From the NCBI GenBank assembly GCA_016110215.1, contig JADWQD010000009.1:746093-810092 (forward strand): 64,000 nucleotides of DNA. The letters run 5' to 3'. Shown here in pieces: positions 36,068-46,012 of this stretch. The position numbers and the translations under genes were made by a program. A model generated the notes under the pieces. That model was not told the DNA's origin. It did no database searches and saw nothing but the letters and a program-made list of their open reading frames with translations. How positions within the stretch are numbered: position 1 is the first letter of the stretch; every line of letters begins with the position of its first letter. The DNA is from Capronia americana (taxonomy: Eukaryota > Ascomycota > Eurotiomycetes > Chaetothyriales > Herpotrichiellaceae).

Positions 36068-36405
36068 TATTTGAGGGCCCCCTTTGACTGGGGTCAATTA
36101 CGTGGTTCGTGTGTGTTTTATTTAAAGGATCGCCTTGTCTTGGGTGGGTGGATATTACAGTACTCATATTCATACCCGCACCCTACCTAGTAGTTCGTAC
36201 GACGAAAGTTCACGGCACCGATCATCATATCACATCACATAACATCAAGTGGTCGGTGAGGGATGACGTGCAGGAACGCCCACGAGAGCGTCGTTTACTT
36301 GCGCATGCCCATGCGTGGTCGGGGTGGTTCTTCTTTGGGCGCGGAGGCACTGTTGGCCGCAGCGGGAAAGGAAGGGTGTTGTTGTTCTACTTTTCGGTAC
36401 GTACG

Positions 36406-36461
36406 GTCTCAGTATCAGTCTCAGTCTCAGTACCTGTATTATCTGTATCTGTATCTGTATG
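36406..36461 (+). repeat. CAGTCT / CTGTAT hexanucleotide repeats
   Basis: Imperfect CAGTMT units at 36406-36430 are followed by TCTGTA units to 36461. These are two adjoining related arrays. Confidence 0.8.
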
Positions 36462-36636
36462 ACCGAGTGAGCGCGGAGTTCCCTACTTCGTCAACTGGGT
36501 ATTCTGTACTCTGTTCGGTGTCTGTAAGTAAGTCAGAGGCGATACGTGGGTAATTATGTCCTGCTCCCTCTGTTCTGGCAAGCGACGAGATGATGCGTGC
36601 CTGTCACGAGCTCGTCCTGTCAAAGTCAGGATACAG

Positions 36637-36680
36637 AATAGTATAGTATAGTACAGTAATAACTACTACTACTACTAATA
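36637..36680 (+). repeat. TAGTA and ACT simple repeats
   Basis: ATAGTATAGTATAGTA is followed by a TAA linker and an ACTACTACTACTACTA trinucleotide run. Confidence 0.8.
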
Positions 36681-37384
36681 CTCGGACCGGGACTGGTACT
36701 ATAGTAAGTACACAGTAGATGGAGAGGCCACCACAGGCAGATCAGATACTGACGCTGACGCTAACTCTGACACGAAGACAACTCTGGATTCCGTTCGGTA
36801 CGTGAAACCCCGCAGAAGCTGTCTCGTGGCGCTCGCTCATCTGGCGTCCTCTCGACAAGTCCGCGTAGAGGACAGAAAGGGGCGGTCACCTCTGAATACT
36901 GTGGTAGTACTCGTCATACCGTACTTGTCTCAGCCTCGCGTCGGGATGGGTTTGCCGAGATTTTTAAGTTGCTGTGTAGCACCACTCTGCACACTCCGTA
37001 CGGCACTCCACATTCGTGGGGATGCCCTCCTGGGGCTTGCCGTTTCGAGCGCGGATCGAGACGCGCCGCTCGTTCACAGGCTAGATCGCCACCCCGGACT
37101 GATATTCTCTCTGTCACAGGATTCCACCATGGTCATCGGTGGTGCTTGCGTCGTGGATGTATTGGCTGGTGCGGCTGATTGTAGACAAAACTAGGGTATG
37201 GTAGGTGCGTGGTTTGCAGGAAGACCTGGTCAAGACAATGCTTCTCCATAATCCTGTACTCCGAGTATATATACCGGGCGGGTCTCCAAAGCGAAAGATG
37301 GTGCTCCGTCGTCTCCCAATTCTCTAGCTCGTCTCTCCGCGATTGACCTGCAATTCTTGCATCACGTAACAAGGTGTCTCGATC

Positions 37385-39114
37385 ATGGACGACAAACAGC
37401 TTGGCAAGGCCGGCTTGGTCGAACAGCATGAGGTGAGCGGTGCTGCTCCCAGGCCAGGACGTTGTCTCGCTAACCCGGGTGTCTTACCTAGGGTCCGCAG
37501 GTCGAGCACGTCAAAGTAATCAATGGGTCGGAAGCGTTTCACGAGGCCCTGTTGAAGGAGAAGCCGCGGTTCCTGCATCCGCGGCTCCTCCTGCTGCTTC
37601 TCTGCACGCTCCTGGGGTTTTCCTGCCAGACGATGAACGGCTTTGACGGATCTCTGTTCGGCGGGTTGACGGCCAACAGCAAGTTTCTGGATTACTTCAA
37701 CGGGACCAATGATGGGGTAAGTCGGATCCGTGCAGCAACGAAGGCTCGGAAATAACAATTTGATATACAGATATGGGCCGGTCTGGTCAGTGCCATGTAT
37801 CAGATTGGCGGTGTGTCCGCTCTGCCATTTGTTGGTCCTGCGATCGACACTTGGGGCCGCCGTGTCGGGATGTTTATCGGTTCCGTGATCATCATCGTTG
37901 GGACAATCATCTCCGGGACGACAAAATACAATCCCTCAGTGGACCAATTCATGGCCGGGAGATTCTTCCTTGGCTTCGGCGTCGCCATCGCCAGTGCTGC
38001 AGGCCCGATTTACGTCGTGGAAACCTCCCATCCTTACTACCGTGGGATCCTCACGGCGTACTGCAACACCTTCTGGTTTACGGGCTCCATCCTCGCCGCC
38101 GGATCCGTTCTCGGAGCGCTCCACCTTCCTGGCACGAGGTCATGGCAGATCCCGGTATGGCTGCAATTGGTGTTCTCGTGCTTGATCTGCCTGGGGGTGT
38201 TCTTCATCCCCGAGTCACCGCGCTGGCTTTACGTCCACAACAAGCGCGAGAGAGCGAAGGGCATTCTGACCAAATGGCACGGCTTGGGCGATCCTGAATC
38301 TCCCTGGGTGAAGCTCCAGCTGTCCGAGTACGAGCAGTTCTTGAACACGGAAGGCTCCGACAAGCAATGGTGGGATTACCGCAAGCTCTTCAGTTCACGC
38401 GCATCTCGCTACCGGGTGGCGTGCAACTGTGTGTTTGTCATCTTCGCTCAATGGGCTGGTAACGGGGCGCTCACTTATTTCCTCCCTGCCGTTCTCGACA
38501 CGGTGGGATACACAACCGACGACGTCAAGGCAAAGATCAACCTTGGGTACGCTTGCTTCCAGTACGTCTTCGCACTCATTGGAGCTGCGCTGGTTGATCG
38601 AGTGGGCCGTCGACCGCTGATGCTCTTCTCCATGGGGGCATGCTGTATCTGCTGGATCGGGGTGGTCGCCGCATCCGGCATCTACAACACCACCGGCGAG
38701 ACAAACCACAACGCCGCTCGAGCTGTCATAGCCATGATCTTCCTCTTCGGCGCAGTCTTCTCGGTCGGCATCACGCCGCTGCAGGCGCTCTACCCGGTCG
38801 AAGTCCTGTCGTTCGAACTGCGCGCCAAGGGGATGGCATTCTCCAGCTTGTCTGTGAATGCCGCCGGGTTGCTCAATCAGTTCGCCTGGCCAATCAGTCT
38901 GAAGCAGATTGGATGGAAGACTTATTTCGTCTTTATGGGCTGGTGCGTGGTGCAGACTGTCGTGTTCTATTTCTTCCTTCCGGAGACGAAGCAGAGAACG
39001 CTCGAGGAGCTGGATGAGGTGTTTGCAGCCAAGAACCCGGTCAAGGCGTCCCTGCAACGTCACGAGTTGACCGTGACGTCGGAAAAGGAAGTCATCGTGG
39101 TGAAAGACGCGTAG
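37385..39114 (+). CDS. MFS sugar transporter, lactose-permease-like
   Basis: A 12-TM sugar/proton symporter of the fungal hexose/lactose permease class. Three exons fit: 37385-37432, 37492-37716 and 37771-39114, giving 538 residues. Exon 1 encodes only MDDKQLGKAGLVEQHE. Sugar-porter signatures visible are GFDGSLFGGL in the TM1 loop, DTWGRRVGMF (motif A), GRFFLGFGVAIASAAGPIYV with ETSHPYYRG, PESPRWLYVHNKRERA after TM6, DRVGRRPLMLFS (second motif A), and the closing PETKQRTLEELDEVF. The length is standard. It lies just upstream of a zinc-cluster-less regulator-like gene on the same strand, a possible control pair. The substrate could be lactose, cellobiose or another disaccharide; the sequence alone does not decide. 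Confidence 0.93.
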
Positions 39115-39526
39115 AGGCAGAATGGCCGAGATGGATCGGGAAAATGGTGCCTTCCCAATGCGGAACGGCGAAGGACCGTGCCGGCGCTAGTACAAAGTGA
39201 TCTTAGTGTCATCTCATGCCAATATACAATTTTGGGACAAAGCCTCTTCAGTATGAACCGACACGAGGTACCACTATTTCAAAGGCCGCCAAACGACCTT
39301 CGACGAGCTGCTGCTTTGTCATAATGTGCGACACTGGCCTAAACCGCAATAGCCACATGCAGGGACCATATGCATCAGTGCAGCGTGCCCCAATCAGGAG
39401 CATGCAAATGTCCTCGCTGCCAATTGCTGTGAGTTTTCGACAAACTGTATTCCCTAAAGATACCGCTTGTACTGTCAAATATAAGATGGACAAAATACCT
39501 GCTCCCTTCTTTCTGCCACGCAAACA
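39115..39526. other. Spacer, sugar transporter / TF-like gene
   Basis: A 412 bp tandem spacer. Antisense frames across it and the first exon of the next gene are shadows. I see no regulatory element that I can support. Confidence 0.45.
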
Positions 39527-41474
39527 ATGTATCGCTTCATCTACCAAAATGGAAAATTCGAGTCGCTCGCGGATCGAAGGCGCATGCAGCTTCAAGACTC
39601 GGATGCGCGGTCCCATGCAGCCCGAGTCTCCCATTTGAACAAGACACGCAACCACGCTTCCTCGGGGCTTGTTACTAAACATACGGCAACAGTCTCTCCT
39701 GGTGAATTGACCGAGTTGGGTGCCACCGAAACTCAAGCGTCGTTCGAGGGTAAAGATCATGATCAAAGACGGGAACGGCACCTCGTGCACACTCGGTCAA
39801 AGGGGCCGAAATACCCTCACCACTCGTACGCGTTGACGAAAAGCAACCGAGATCTCCCCGATATGAATGTCCCACCTTGGTCGATACTGGCGCAGGCGAC
39901 CAGTGATCCCTTTGACTCTTACCCGGGGCGCAAGCTGCCCGAACATGTCGAGTGGGCGGTGAATTACAGTGAGTGCCCTCCAGGATCAGCAGCAGGTTGC
40001 GGGTGTCACGAGTTTCCGTCCAAGATCTAGCACACAGACCGCTTCGGCACCGAGGGACTGAGAGCTACTGACACCAAAGACACCCAGTGGTCGAAGGGAT
40101 ATGGCCGCAAATGCTCTCCGCCGTACCGCGAGCCAGTCTTGTGGTTGCGAGACGCGACTGGCGACGCTATTGCCTCGACGACGACTTACTCTTCCACTGC
40201 CAGGTGGCGCTCGCGTGCGGCCTGAGTCTCGCATCCCAGAAGAACTACTCAACCCCCAGGGCGTTGGAGGCCCTTACCCTCGCACGCTTTCACCACTACT
40301 CGATCGCGTTACGCCTGCTGAAGCAGCAGATCGAGTCTCTTAATGGAAGACCTGCATCCGAGCTCCTCATCATCTGCGTCTTGAGGATGGGCGTCAGTGC
40401 CGACGTGGAACAAGATCCTATCCCGCCGGACTGCCATCCTTCTTCACCTTTAGCTACCGCGCAGTACTTGCATCTCTATGGGAGGATGTCGATGATGCCG
40501 AGTTACGCCAAAGCTCTTCACTATCTGGTTGAAAGTCGCGGGGGCATTCATGCTCTCAAGCGCATTGCCGTGCCGGACTGGCTGATCCTGTAAGTACGTG
40601 GAAAATTGGTAATGGATCTGTTGACTCAACGTGGTTCTCCAGCGCAGATATATACAGCGCGTCCCGAACCGGCGACCCTCTCCGCTACCCTCGTATTCGC
40701 CCTTACGAATCGATTGTGAGCAGTGGCAAACACGTACCGGATGCTAAAGCCAGAGACCTCTCGGAGCAATTAGGGAGCGGGTTTCGCGGCCTCAAAGACG
40801 TTTTGACCTTTGAAATCCGCGAAGCCGTAGGAAAGGCGGTAGAGGCGACTGTGGCGCTAGATCACTACAACCGCCACGAGAACGACCCGCCGTTTCTGGC
40901 CCATGTCGTGCTCGCGGCGAATGAGGCACAGAGGGCGGTCTTGGAACTCAGTGTCAACGACGGTTCTGGGACGGCGCAACTGGTGTGTAGTTGCTACCGA
41001 ATTGCCGCGCTGGTAAGTTGCGTCATTCACGCAGGAGAAGAGCCATACTAACAACGACAGATCTACAACGACATGGTTCTATTCCCGCTGCCGAGTTGTA
41101 CGAGGCTCAAGTCTCGCTTAGCCCAAGAACTGAAAGGGCTCCTCGAGGAGCTAGAAAATTCGGATGCAACGAGCGAAGAAGCCACTGGGTCCAACACCAG
41201 TCCCCTTGCAGACATGTTGATCTGGGTGACGGTCATGGGCGGAATCGCGGCGTCCTTCACCCCCAATCGGCGGTGGTTCACAGATCGTTTGCGCAGCAGG
41301 CTCACAAGAAGCGCCCGCACCGGAGCCCGAAACCACGAGTGGACTTGGCTGGACTTTGAGCGGCTTGTATCGAGGTTCCTGTGGTGGAATCCGGTGGCAG
41401 ATGCCCCTGCGGCGAATCTGTGGAAAGAAGCAACTGAAGTCGCCGTGGCGGACAAGACGACGGACGCCGAGTGA
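39527..41474 (+). CDS. Fungal transcription-factor-like protein without a zinc cluster
   Basis: Four exons fit in frame: 39527-39968, 40088-40589, 40643-41012 and 41061-41474, giving 575 residues. The N-terminus YRFIYQNGKFESLADRRR and the basic SHAARVSHLNKTRN correspond to the short basic head seen in a large group of fungal TF-domain proteins that lack Zn2Cys6. Next comes ATSDPFDSYPGRKLPEHVEW, typical of that group. The rest is the helical fungal-specific TF domain (ALTLARFHHYSIALRLLKQQ, then YGRMSMMPSYAKALHYLVES). No cysteine cluster is present anywhere. Whether it binds DNA is unknown. The first intron is 119 nt with a GTGAGT donor; its acceptor at 40087 is chosen because it keeps frame. 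It may act on the adjacent sugar transporter gene, which is inference. Confidence 0.82.
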
Positions 41475-42217
41475 GCCTTAACTCGAAGAAGATAGAACTG
41501 GGCCAGTCCGATCGCTCTTGAATATCAAACCGGGATGGTTCAGACCACTTTGTGCAGTGGTAGGCTCGATTTACACCCTGTACTTTGTGTGACTGGGACG
41601 GAGTGCACGCAAGGCTGACCAGGACCGAGATGCAGCAAAGTGAAATGAAACACCCGTACATGTTCTCGTAGCTCCACTTGGCAAGGCACGCGGAGCAGAG
41701 TACTCGTACACAGTACTCGTTAGTCCAAGATCCAATTTTTCAGTCTCCGCCTCTGCCTCTGCCTCTGCCTCTGCCTTCATCCTGTACCAGTAACGAGCAA
41801 CGAGTGGGAGGCCCCCGGAACCCAGTCAAGCCCCAGAGCTTCGTGCATGACGTCATGGAAGCATCCCTTGTAATGCTTCCGTCCAATCATACGACACGAC
41901 GTGCCCATTCGGGGAACTTGACGAGCAGACCCGCGCAAAAGTCATAATGTCATCAGATGTTTTTGGAGAGCAAGACACATGCGTCCCTCGACTGTGTGCG
42001 TCCTCGTCCTCGTAGTGGCCGAATGGAAAGGAGCCTCCCGGCTTACTCGACACTGCTATTCGTACGAGTAACGAGGACCGGTAGTTTCCAGCACACGCCA
42101 TTCGAAACTGCCAAAGCTAGGCTGAGCTGAGGGAACTCTACTCCGTTCGGTAGTTCTACATCATCTCATTTTCCATCACGAGATTGGATCTGGGTTTTCT
42201 TCCCTTTTATCCCTCCC
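41475..42217. other. Intergenic with GCCTCT repeat and TACTCGTA words
   Basis: 743 bp between the TF-like gene and the cupin gene. TACTCGTA is at 41701-41708 and TACGAGTA at 42063-42070. There is a hexanucleotide array at 41749-41776. I see no gene. Confidence 0.5.
41749..41776 (+). repeat. GCCTCT hexanucleotide repeat
   Basis: Five near-perfect tandem GCCTCT units. On the minus strand it makes an artefactual Ala-Glu repeat frame, which is not a gene. Confidence 0.85.
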
Positions 42218-42978
42218 ATGTCGTTGTTGTTGCGAAACCCCATCGGATTGGCAAACAGGTGCTTTACACGCTCAAGTTCCATACGGCTCTTCCAGGGAAA
42301 GCATTACCACAGAGCATCTCATCCGCTCGCCCTCAACAACAATAACACAAAACCAAGGACAGGTGCTCGGACAGTCACCACCGGCACCGCCGAGATGAAG
42401 TTCACGACCCCTTCGTCGGATCCGCCCAAGCATGAGATGGCGTATTTCCCGGACATGACGACGTCGCTGCCGAGCGAGTCGGGCGAGTTTCGCCGCGTGT
42501 TGTGGACGGGCTTGTACAGCCAGCTGGTCCTGATGACCGTGCCTGTAGATGGGGAGATTGGAGATGAGGTACGGCGCTCTGTCCCTTGCTTCGTGCGCAG
42601 CTTCGATACGGGTTGGTCCCCTTTGCTAACGTGACTCCCCTCGCTCCGCCGCCACAGAAACACACGGTCGACCAAATCCTCACTTTCACCTCCGGCAAGG
42701 GCAAGGCCACAATCAACGGCGTGGATCAGGATGTCAAGGCTGGCGATCTTATCATCGTGCCCGCCGGCACGCAGCACCAGTTTATCAATACAGGCCCGAC
42801 GCCTCTCATCTTATACACCGTGTACTCGCCTGCGGAGCACAAGCCGACCACCGTACACAAGGACAAGGCGCAGGGAGATCGCGAGGAGGAAGAGGGTATC
42901 GACGAGGCGCCGGAGTGGAGCCAGCGGAGTAAGAAGGAGAACGAGGAGTTGGGCCTCGTAGACCCGGAGGAGCACTAG
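42218..42978 (+). CDS. Cupin-domain protein, probably mitochondrial
   Basis: Two exons, 42218-42568 and 42658-42978, give 223 residues. The first 58 residues are rich in Arg, Ser and Leu with almost no acidic residues (MSLLLRNPIGLANRCFTRSS), which suggests a mitochondrial presequence. An internal Met at about residue 60 (MKFTTPSSDPPKHE) matches where the short bacterial-type homologues start. The single beta-barrel has DGEIGDEKHTVDQILTFTSG (motif 1 region) and AGDLIIVPAGTQHQFINTG (motif 2). His residues in both are retained as possible metal ligands, but motif 1 is shorter than the standard HxHx(3-4)E form. The C-terminal tail is very charged. The enzymatic role is unknown. It converges on TSR2 with only 97 bp between stops. 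Confidence 0.85.
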
Positions 42979-43075
42979 ATCGTGGAGTCGAGTCGAGGCG
43001 GGTCGAGGCGAAGACACACGCCGCAGTGTCGACCGAACATTCGTGCCAGAATCCAAGTTACCATATCCCATGCTT

Positions 43076-43774
43076 TCATTTCTTCTTGTTCTTGCCCACC
43101 ACTTTTGTGAACCCTTCCTCGTCGACCTCCGGCTCGGGTTTGTTCTTGGTCTCTTTCTTCGGCATCCAGTCGATGTCAATAAGAGGAGGCGCCTCGTCCA
43201 TATTGACATCCGGCCTGTCGGACCGGGCCCAATCCTCTTCGTCGTTCTCGTCGTCGTCGTCGTCGTCTTCATCATCCCAATCCGTCTCCTCCCCCTCTTT
43301 ATCCTCCGCTCTTACGATGTCAACCTTGCGCTCCCCGCCCTTCTTCTGCCCTTCCTGCCACTTCTCATAGAGTGTTTGTAGCCCGCTCGTGTCCCCTTCC
43401 ACAAGCTTCGCGCACCCGCTCCATATCGCCCTCGCGACCTCTTCGGCGCTGTCGTCGTCGACCACGACCTCAAACTCGTCGCTCATGACCTGGAGGAGCA
43501 CTTCCTCCAGATCGCTGACGTCGGCCAACTGCGGCGGGGTTGACGTCAGCAGCTCAGACACCGCGCCCGCCAGCCAGTCGCGCTTGTCCTTGGACACCTG
43601 CGCCGAGCCGCCCCAGTTGTTCTGGATGGCGAGCGTCAAGGCCGGCCACGACCAGAGCTGCAGCGCGACGAGGAGGTCGATCTGCGCGGAGAGCGTGGAG
43701 GGGACGATCTTGTCGTCTGGAGGGGAGGTGGATGGTTGGGCTTGCTGGGGGGTAGGCTGGTTGGGTTGGGCCAT
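43076..43774 (-). CDS. TSR2: Pre-rRNA-processing protein Tsr2
   Basis: Tsr2 is the escortin that carries ribosomal protein eS26 to pre-40S particles. Single exon, 232 residues from the ATG at 43774 (MAQPNQPTPQQ). The frame is open further upstream, but a CA-rich microsatellite there encodes Tyr-Thr repeats and is not plausible protein. The defining WGG domain is at residues 35-125: LLVALQLWSWPALTLAIQNN is followed by WGGSAQVSKDKRDWLAGAV. LYEKWQEGQ closes the domain. An acidic stretch of consecutive Asp/Glu (about residues 160-185) fits binding of the basic eS26. The C-terminus EEGFTKVVGKNKKK is typical of fungal Tsr2. It is divergent from the SDR gene. Confidence 0.94.
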   Translation of the reverse strand: MAQPNQPTPQQAQPSTSPPDDKIVPSTLSAQIDLLVALQLWSWPALTLAIQNNWGGSAQVSKDKRDWLAGAVSELLTSTPPQLADVSDLEEVLLQVMSDEFEVVVDDDSAEEVARAIWSGCAKLVEGDTSGLQTLYEKWQEGQKKGGERKVDIVRAEDKEGEETDWDDEDDDDDDENDEEDWARSDRPDVNMDEAPPLIDIDWMPKKETKNKPEPEVDEEGFTKVVGKNKKK

Positions 43775-44319
43775 TGCTGATGGTGGGTGGGTGTATGTGT
43801 ATGTGTATGTGAGTGCGGGCGTGTGGAATCGAATGTGCGCGGTTCGTGGTGAACGGGAGGGAACTGTACTCGTCGCCGAGGCGTTGTGGTACGAGAATAG
43901 GCGGGCAGTCAAGAATTTCCGATCATGCTCGTTTCATGTCTGTGAATGTGAACGCATGGCATCAATTACGTAGAGTAATAATCACTGTGCTTGTGCACAG
44001 TTTGGAGAGAAAAAAATCCGATGGCGGTTCGGCCAATCTTTCGCCGAGCGGCCGGGCGGGCATCTCACCAAGTCTGTATCTTTCGGCGGAGGTTTTTCTA
44101 CTGGCGAGCGTGCAAGCTACGTGGTTCCATACTGTAAAAAGCGATGACAGCGTCGCAGAATATCCTTATATCTTGGTGAGTTGGCGTTGAAGGCGATCAT
44201 CGAGTCACTGCTGGTGAGCCAGACTGGAGGCGTGTCTGAAATAAAGATCAGACAGGGATCTTACTTTCAGCTAATTCTGGATACTGGCATCACTATCCTG
44301 GAAGGATCATACACGAAAC
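43775..44319. promoter_or_regulatory. Divergent promoter region, TSR2 / SDR
   Basis: 545 bp between divergent starts. A GTATGT microsatellite sits just upstream of the TSR2 ATG, within its likely 5' leader. No other element was recognised. Confidence 0.4.
43791..43812 (+). repeat. GTATGT hexanucleotide repeat in TSR2 leader
   Basis: About three and a half tandem GTATGT units starting 17 bp upstream of the TSR2 start codon. In the transcript sense this is ACATAC. Confidence 0.8.
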
Positions 44320-45261
44320 ATGGGAGAGCCTATTTCAGTCCCAGCAGCACCCCTGGCCACACAGGATGAACGAGCTGCTCTGACCTCTCGAGTCATTCCC
44401 ACCATGAGTCTCTCTACCGCTAAGAACCCTCTCACGGCACCGTTGCCGCCTGTCCAGGCAACCTCTGCCGCGGAGAGGGCTGTCGCCCGATTTGGCGTCG
44501 AAGGCAATGCGGTCCTCACCGGAGGGGCTGGTACACTGGCCTTGGTGTCTGCCAGAGCACTTCTTGAACACGGTCTGGCAGCGGTCACTCTCATGGACTT
44601 GCAGTCCACCATCGATTCGTCTACCGACGCCATCGCCGAGCTCAAGGGAAAGTTTCCTCAGTCCCACATATCGACGGTTGCTGTCGACGTGAGTTCAGAG
44701 TCGGGCGTGGACGAAGCTTTCAAGAACGCTCGAGACTTGATGGGCAGCATCGACATCCTGTGTTGTTTCGCGGGCATCGTGGGTTGTGTGCCCTCGATAT
44801 CCGCCACTGCGAGTCAATTCCGCAAAGTCGTCGACGTCAACTTGACGGGATCGTTCTTGTGCGCCCAAGCTGCGGCGAGACACATGACTGAATCCAAAAC
44901 GGGTGGATCGATATTGTTCACGGCCTCGATCTCTGCTCACGCAACAAACTACCCCCAACCTCAGGCGGCGTACAATGTCAGCAAGGCGGGCGTGGTGCAT
45001 CTGACGCAGAACTTGGCGGCCGAGTGGGCTGTCCATGGCATCCGCGTCAACTGCATCTCGCCGGGATATATGGACACCGTCCTCAATGCTGGTGACAATC
45101 TCCAGCCGCTCAGGGATATCTGGGCCGGTCGATGCCCGATGGGCAGAATGGGAGATGTGGAGGAGATCACAGGCCCGGTCATTCTTCTGAGTAGCAAGAG
45201 AGCTGGAAGATATATAACAGGAGCAGACCTTCGCGTCGACGGTGGTGCGCTGTGCTTCTAA
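44320..45261 (+). CDS. Short-chain dehydrogenase/reductase (polyol dehydrogenase-like)
   Basis: An NAD(P)-dependent oxidoreductase of the classical SDR family, single exon, 313 residues. The N-terminal extension (residues 1-60, with LTSRVIPTMSLSTAKNPLTA) is common to a fungal subgroup related to sorbitol/arabinitol dehydrogenases. The nucleotide-binding turn is TGGAGTLA at 67-74 in place of TGxxxGIG. The NNAG motif after strand 4 is reduced to CCFAG (148-152), so both Asn are missing. Catalytic Ser205, Tyr218 and Lys222 (YNVSK) are present with normal spacing. RVNCISPGYMDT and the C-terminal TGADLRVDGGALCF are as usual. Asp93 after strand 2 (LMDLQS) favours NAD over NADP. The substrate is unknown. 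Confidence 0.92.
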   Translation: MGEPISVPAAPLATQDERAALTSRVIPTMSLSTAKNPLTAPLPPVQATSAAERAVARFGVEGNAVLTGGAGTLALVSARALLEHGLAAVTLMDLQSTIDSSTDAIAELKGKFPQSHISTVAVDVSSESGVDEAFKNARDLMGSIDILCCFAGIVGCVPSISATASQFRKVVDVNLTGSFLCAQAAARHMTESKTGGSILFTASISAHATNYPQPQAAYNVSKAGVVHLTQNLAAEWAVHGIRVNCISPGYMDTVLNAGDNLQPLRDIWAGRCPMGRMGDVEEITGPVILLSSKRAGRYITGADLRVDGGALCF

Positions 45262-46012
45262 GTTCGCAAGTATCCCTCAGCCTCGTCAAGGTCTCGTCCT
45301 CCTCTACTTGGGTACTGGGATTTCGTTTTCGTCGCAGCGCAGGCGAAACGTAGGTCAAGGCAAGAGCAAAGTAATAGCCTGAGGCTGAGGCTGGCTTGGA
45401 GGTTGGGAAGTGCCCCGCATGAATCTGCCTCGCGCCAGTTCTCATCAACACGAGAAGGCAACTTGCCAAGTGTGGACCACTAGGGAAGTCTCTAGGGTCA
45501 GGAGCGAGGCAGAGTCTTCGACAAATCCAGGGCCGTCCTGCCGTTGTCTCAGTGGTCAGCCCGATCGAGGCTTGCATATCGTAGCTGCACGCTTGGCCAT
45601 TTTATCGGAGCGAGTCTGATTCGTTATGGCAGGCGCCTCGGGCTCTGCCCGCCATAGAGGATGTCAACCAGCGCCCACTCTAAGGGCTCAGCCTCAGCCT
45701 CCAACTTTCCATCAACGTCCTGTTACCGGACCAGCATTCTACACCGCATCACCGGCTTCCTTCCCTTCACCGACGTGTTCTCAAGAAGTGCCAGAACAGA
45801 CGCTGCCAGCTGTGGTTGAGGACCTCGCAGCAGTCAAACTTGCGAGTCCCCCCGTAGGCAGCACTTTAGGCAGGGCGCTGACAGTGTAGCGGTCAGAGCC
45901 TTACGCTGGCCAAATAAAACCACATCTACTGCGACGACCCTGATTAGGTTCGACGTGGGCGGATTCGAGTAGGTGCTTGCTCGATCATCAATCAGTTGCT
46001 CACCGAAGCGAG
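45262..46012. other. Intergenic upstream of the NACHT-ankyrin gene
   Basis: 751 bp with a Pro/Gln-rich short frame at 45626-45889 that has no family resemblance and that I do not call. It presumably includes the promoter of the gene at 46013. Confidence 0.45.

Larger units (their letters stand above)
35121..37384. other. Long intergenic region rich in simple repeats
   Basis: A 2.26 kb spacer with many TACTCG/TACGGAG-type words and several microsatellites (36017-36067, 36406-36461, 36637-36680). Short frames exist but none looks real. The last 300 bp presumably carry the promoter of the sugar transporter gene; a TATATATA-like box is near 37266. Confidence 0.5.

Noticed and set aside
41571..41780. 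Minus-strand Ala-Glu repeat peptide
   Set aside because: It is produced by translation of the GCCTCT hexanucleotide array. No family resemblance or flanking coding signal.
45626..45889. Plus-strand Pro-rich 87-codon frame
   Set aside because: Low complexity and no motif. It lies in the promoter region of the NACHT gene and does not splice into it in frame.
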